From NCBI GenBank assembly GCA_900315805.1, contig ONAN01000019.1, forward strand, positions 1-33,761: a stretch of 33,761 bases of DNA, read 5' to 3'. The position numbers and the translations under genes are program-made. The stretch comes from an uncultured Selenomonadales bacterium (lineage in GTDB: Bacteria > Bacillota > Negativicutes > Acidaminococcales > Acidaminococcaceae). Below the pieces are notes generated by a model that was not told the DNA's origin, made no database searches, and was given only the letters and a program-made list of their open reading frames with translations. This document shows, one piece after another, positions 32,500-33,761 of the stretch (its first letter is position 1; each line of letters starts with the position of its first letter).

Positions 32500-33372
32500 A
32501 TGAACCTGACGCGTCTCAAGGTACTGGTGGCCGTGCTGGACAGCGGCAGCATCACGGCCGCGGCGGAACAGCTGGGGTACACGCCGTCCGGCGTGAGCCG
32601 TATGATGGCCGCCCTGGAAGAGGAGACGGGCTTCCCGCTCCTGGTGCGGGGCCACGGCGGCGTGGCGCCGACGGAGAACTGCCGGCTGCTGCTGCCCCAG
32701 TTCCGGCAGCTCCTATATTATGAAGACAACTGCCGCCAGCTGATCCGCAGCATTCAAGGCATCCATACAGGGTCCGTGCGCATCGGCATCAACTACCCCT
32801 GCCTGTTCCGGCCGGCGGAGCAGCAGATCCGCCGCTTCCGGAAACGGTTCCCCGGCATCACCTTTCATTTAAAGGGGGGATTTGCCACGGACCTGGTGCA
32901 GGACCTGTGCGACCATAAGCTGGACCTGTACGTGGGGAGCCGCCGCGAGGGGCCCTTTGAATGGCATTCCCTGCAGACGGACGAAATGATGGCCTGGGTG
33001 CCCGCGGAGTCCGCCTACGCGCAGGGGCCCGTGCCGCTGGAGGCCTTCCGGACGGAACCGTATATCGACATCAACCCCGGCCGCGACGTGGACAACGCCC
33101 GCGTCCTGGCGCGGGCGGGAATCCGGCCGAACCGGCAGATGGAGGCCCAGGAGAGTTTCGAGGCCTTTTCCATGGTGGAGGCAGGCCTGGGCATTGCCAT
33201 GAACAACGGCCTCAACTGCCAGTTCCACAGCGACCTGGTGAAGATACTGCCCCTGGACCCGCCGCAGTATGTGGAAGTCGGACTGGCCGTTTTACCCGAT
33301 GCCGCTCCGGCAACGAAGGTGTTTTTACAGGATTTTTTGACGAAAAATAAAGGCCGGTCCGGCCGTAAATGA
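32500..33372 (+). CDS. LysR-family transcriptional regulator
   Basis: The 290-residue protein has a LysR N-terminal winged helix-turn-helix (residues about 1-60: LKVLVAVLDSGSITAAAEQL and YTPSGVSRMMAALEEETGFPLLVR) and a substrate-binding domain from about residue 90 (GSVRIGINYP). The effector is unknown. AGGAGG lies close upstream of ATG 32500. Divergent arrangement with the MATE exporter and overlapping promoters suggest it controls that gene and itself. The stop is followed by the rRNA promoter region, with no clear terminator between; GGCCGGTCCGGCC at its end lacks a T-tract. Confidence 0.9.
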   Translation: MNLTRLKVLVAVLDSGSITAAAEQLGYTPSGVSRMMAALEEETGFPLLVRGHGGVAPTENCRLLLPQFRQLLYYEDNCRQLIRSIQGIHTGSVRIGINYPCLFRPAEQQIRRFRKRFPGITFHLKGGFATDLVQDLCDHKLDLYVGSRREGPFEWHSLQTDEMMAWVPAESAYAQGPVPLEAFRTEPYIDINPGRDVDNARVLARAGIRPNRQMEAQESFEAFSMVEAGLGIAMNNGLNCQFHSDLVKILPLDPPQYVEVGLAVLPDAAPATKVFLQDFLTKNKGRSGRK

Positions 33373-33430
33373 CGCGAAAATCCTTGTCCACCAGGCCGTG
33401 CGTTTCTTTTGAAAATTAACGGGAAAGTGC

Positions 33431-33459
33431 TTGACAACCCGGTTTTCGAATGATAATAT
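33431..33459 (+). promoter_or_regulatory. rRNA promoter P1
   Basis: A perfect TTGACA (33431-33436) is followed by TAATAT (33454-33459) at 17 bases; GATAAT at 33452 is an alternative -10 at 15 bases. Bases 33373-33727 hold no gene, only rRNA control elements. Confidence 0.75.
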
Positions 33460-33548
33460 CATATTGCTGCTGTGAGGCGGCACCCAGGTTTTTCCATTTT
33501 TGACAAGCTCTTCGGGAGCGAAAAAAATAAAAAAACCTAAAAAAACAG

Positions 33549-33577
33549 TTGACATCGACGCCGAGTTGATGTAAACT
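33549..33577 (+). promoter_or_regulatory. rRNA promoter P2
   Basis: A perfect TTGACA (33549-33554) and TAAACT (33572-33577) are 17 bases apart, preceded by an A-rich tract (33521-33546) that looks like an UP element. Confidence 0.82.
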
Positions 33578-33583
33578 AAACAA

Positions 33584-33718
33584 GCTGTCGCAAGACAGCA
33601 GGAACCTTGAAAACTGAATAACAACGAACCAGATAAATGTGCGGGTCACGTTTCTGGAAACAGAAACAGACCAAGTCATATAATTTCGAAACAACAAGAA
33701 GAGCCAAATCGGCTTTTC
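33584..33718 (+). other. Structured 16S rRNA leader
   Basis: Three hairpins occur in order: GCTGTC-GCAA-GACAGC (33584-33599), GTTTCTG-GAAA-CAGAAAC (33650-33667), and an 8-bp stem with an AAATC loop (33698-33718). The first two have GNRA tetraloops. Between them lies CCTTGAAAACTGAATA (33605-33620), a stretch common before Firmicute rRNA genes and probably involved in antitermination or processing. Confidence 0.7.
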
Positions 33719-33727
33719 CATAAAACT

Positions 33728-33761
33728 TTTATGGAGAGTTTGATCCTGGCTCAGGACGAAC
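33728..33761 (+). rRNA. rrs: 16S ribosomal RNA, 5' end only
   Basis: GGAGAGTTTGATCCTGGCTC and the bases after it are the universal 16S start (27F primer site region). The mature 5' end is placed at 33728 by comparison with Bacillus (TTTATCGGAGAG). The gene runs off the right edge, and the 34 bases visible are too conserved to identify the species. Confidence 0.97.

Noticed and set aside
33350-33372. GGCCGGTCCGGCC at the end of the LysR gene as a terminator
   Set aside because: The stem lies in coding sequence and has no T-tract after it.
33500-33533. Third TTGACA in the rRNA control region
   Set aside because: Only A-rich sequence follows and no -10 at proper spacing; it may be fortuitous.
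1-33761. CRISPR arrays, tRNA genes, insertion sequences or prophage
   Set aside because: No regularly spaced repeats, cloverleaf sequences, transposase motifs or phage structural genes were recognised on either strand.

Overview
The window reads as chromosomal DNA of a high-G+C, low-copy Firmicute, most likely a Negativicutes or Clostridia-type anaerobe. This is inferred from the six-cysteine SCIFF peptide with its radical SAM maturase, the rapZ-yvcK-whiA cluster, BioW-type biotin synthesis with Firmicute-style BirA boxes, strong AGGAGG ribosome binding sites, and a Bacillus-like 16S rRNA 5' end at the right edge. Species cannot be fixed from the sequence alone. Almost everything is core genome; there is no prophage, insertion sequence, CRISPR array or tRNA gene.

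Layout. 0.2-2 kb: a cysteine-rich CGGC-domain protein and cyclopropane fatty acid synthase. 2-5.6 kb: nucleoside salvage (uridine phosphorylase, phosphopentomutase), then a secreted protein of unknown function and a HAD phosphatase. 5.6-9.2 kb: two paralogous flavodoxins (one a lipoprotein, one cytosolic), a DAACS-family symporter and a GNAT acetyltransferase. 9.2-17.5 kb: a DNA repair block (exonuclease III, uvrB, uvrA, uvrC) interrupted by a small membrane-protein gene on the minus strand that carries a one-base frameshift. 17.5-19.1 kb: an orphan RelB/DinJ antitoxin with an operator inside its promoter, a small membrane protein and a Cof-type phosphatase.

19.2-24.35 kb is a biotin island: bioD-bioA-bioW-bioF on the plus strand behind a strong promoter and a BirA box, followed by a convergent gene for a small membrane protein that resembles an ECF-transporter S component. 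That gene has its own BirA box over its -35 element, so it is a candidate transporter for biotin or for a precursor such as pimelate, the substrate of BioW. bioB and birA are not in the window.

24.4-28.7 kb: rapZ (behind a strongly structured leader), yvcK with an N-terminal membrane anchor, whiA, and an anchored polysaccharide deacetylase. 28.7-30.5 kb: the SCIFF ranthipeptide system, scfA (46 codons) and scfB, separated by a terminator-like hairpin. 30.5-33.4 kb: a secreted P/Q/N/R-rich protein and a MATE exporter on the minus strand, divergent from a LysR regulator. 33.4-33.76 kb: tandem rRNA promoters, a structured leader and the first bases of a 16S rRNA gene.

Starts were chosen by Shine-Dalgarno spacing and are often downstream of the longest possible frame. 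All family assignments come from recognising motifs by eye; no database search was run.
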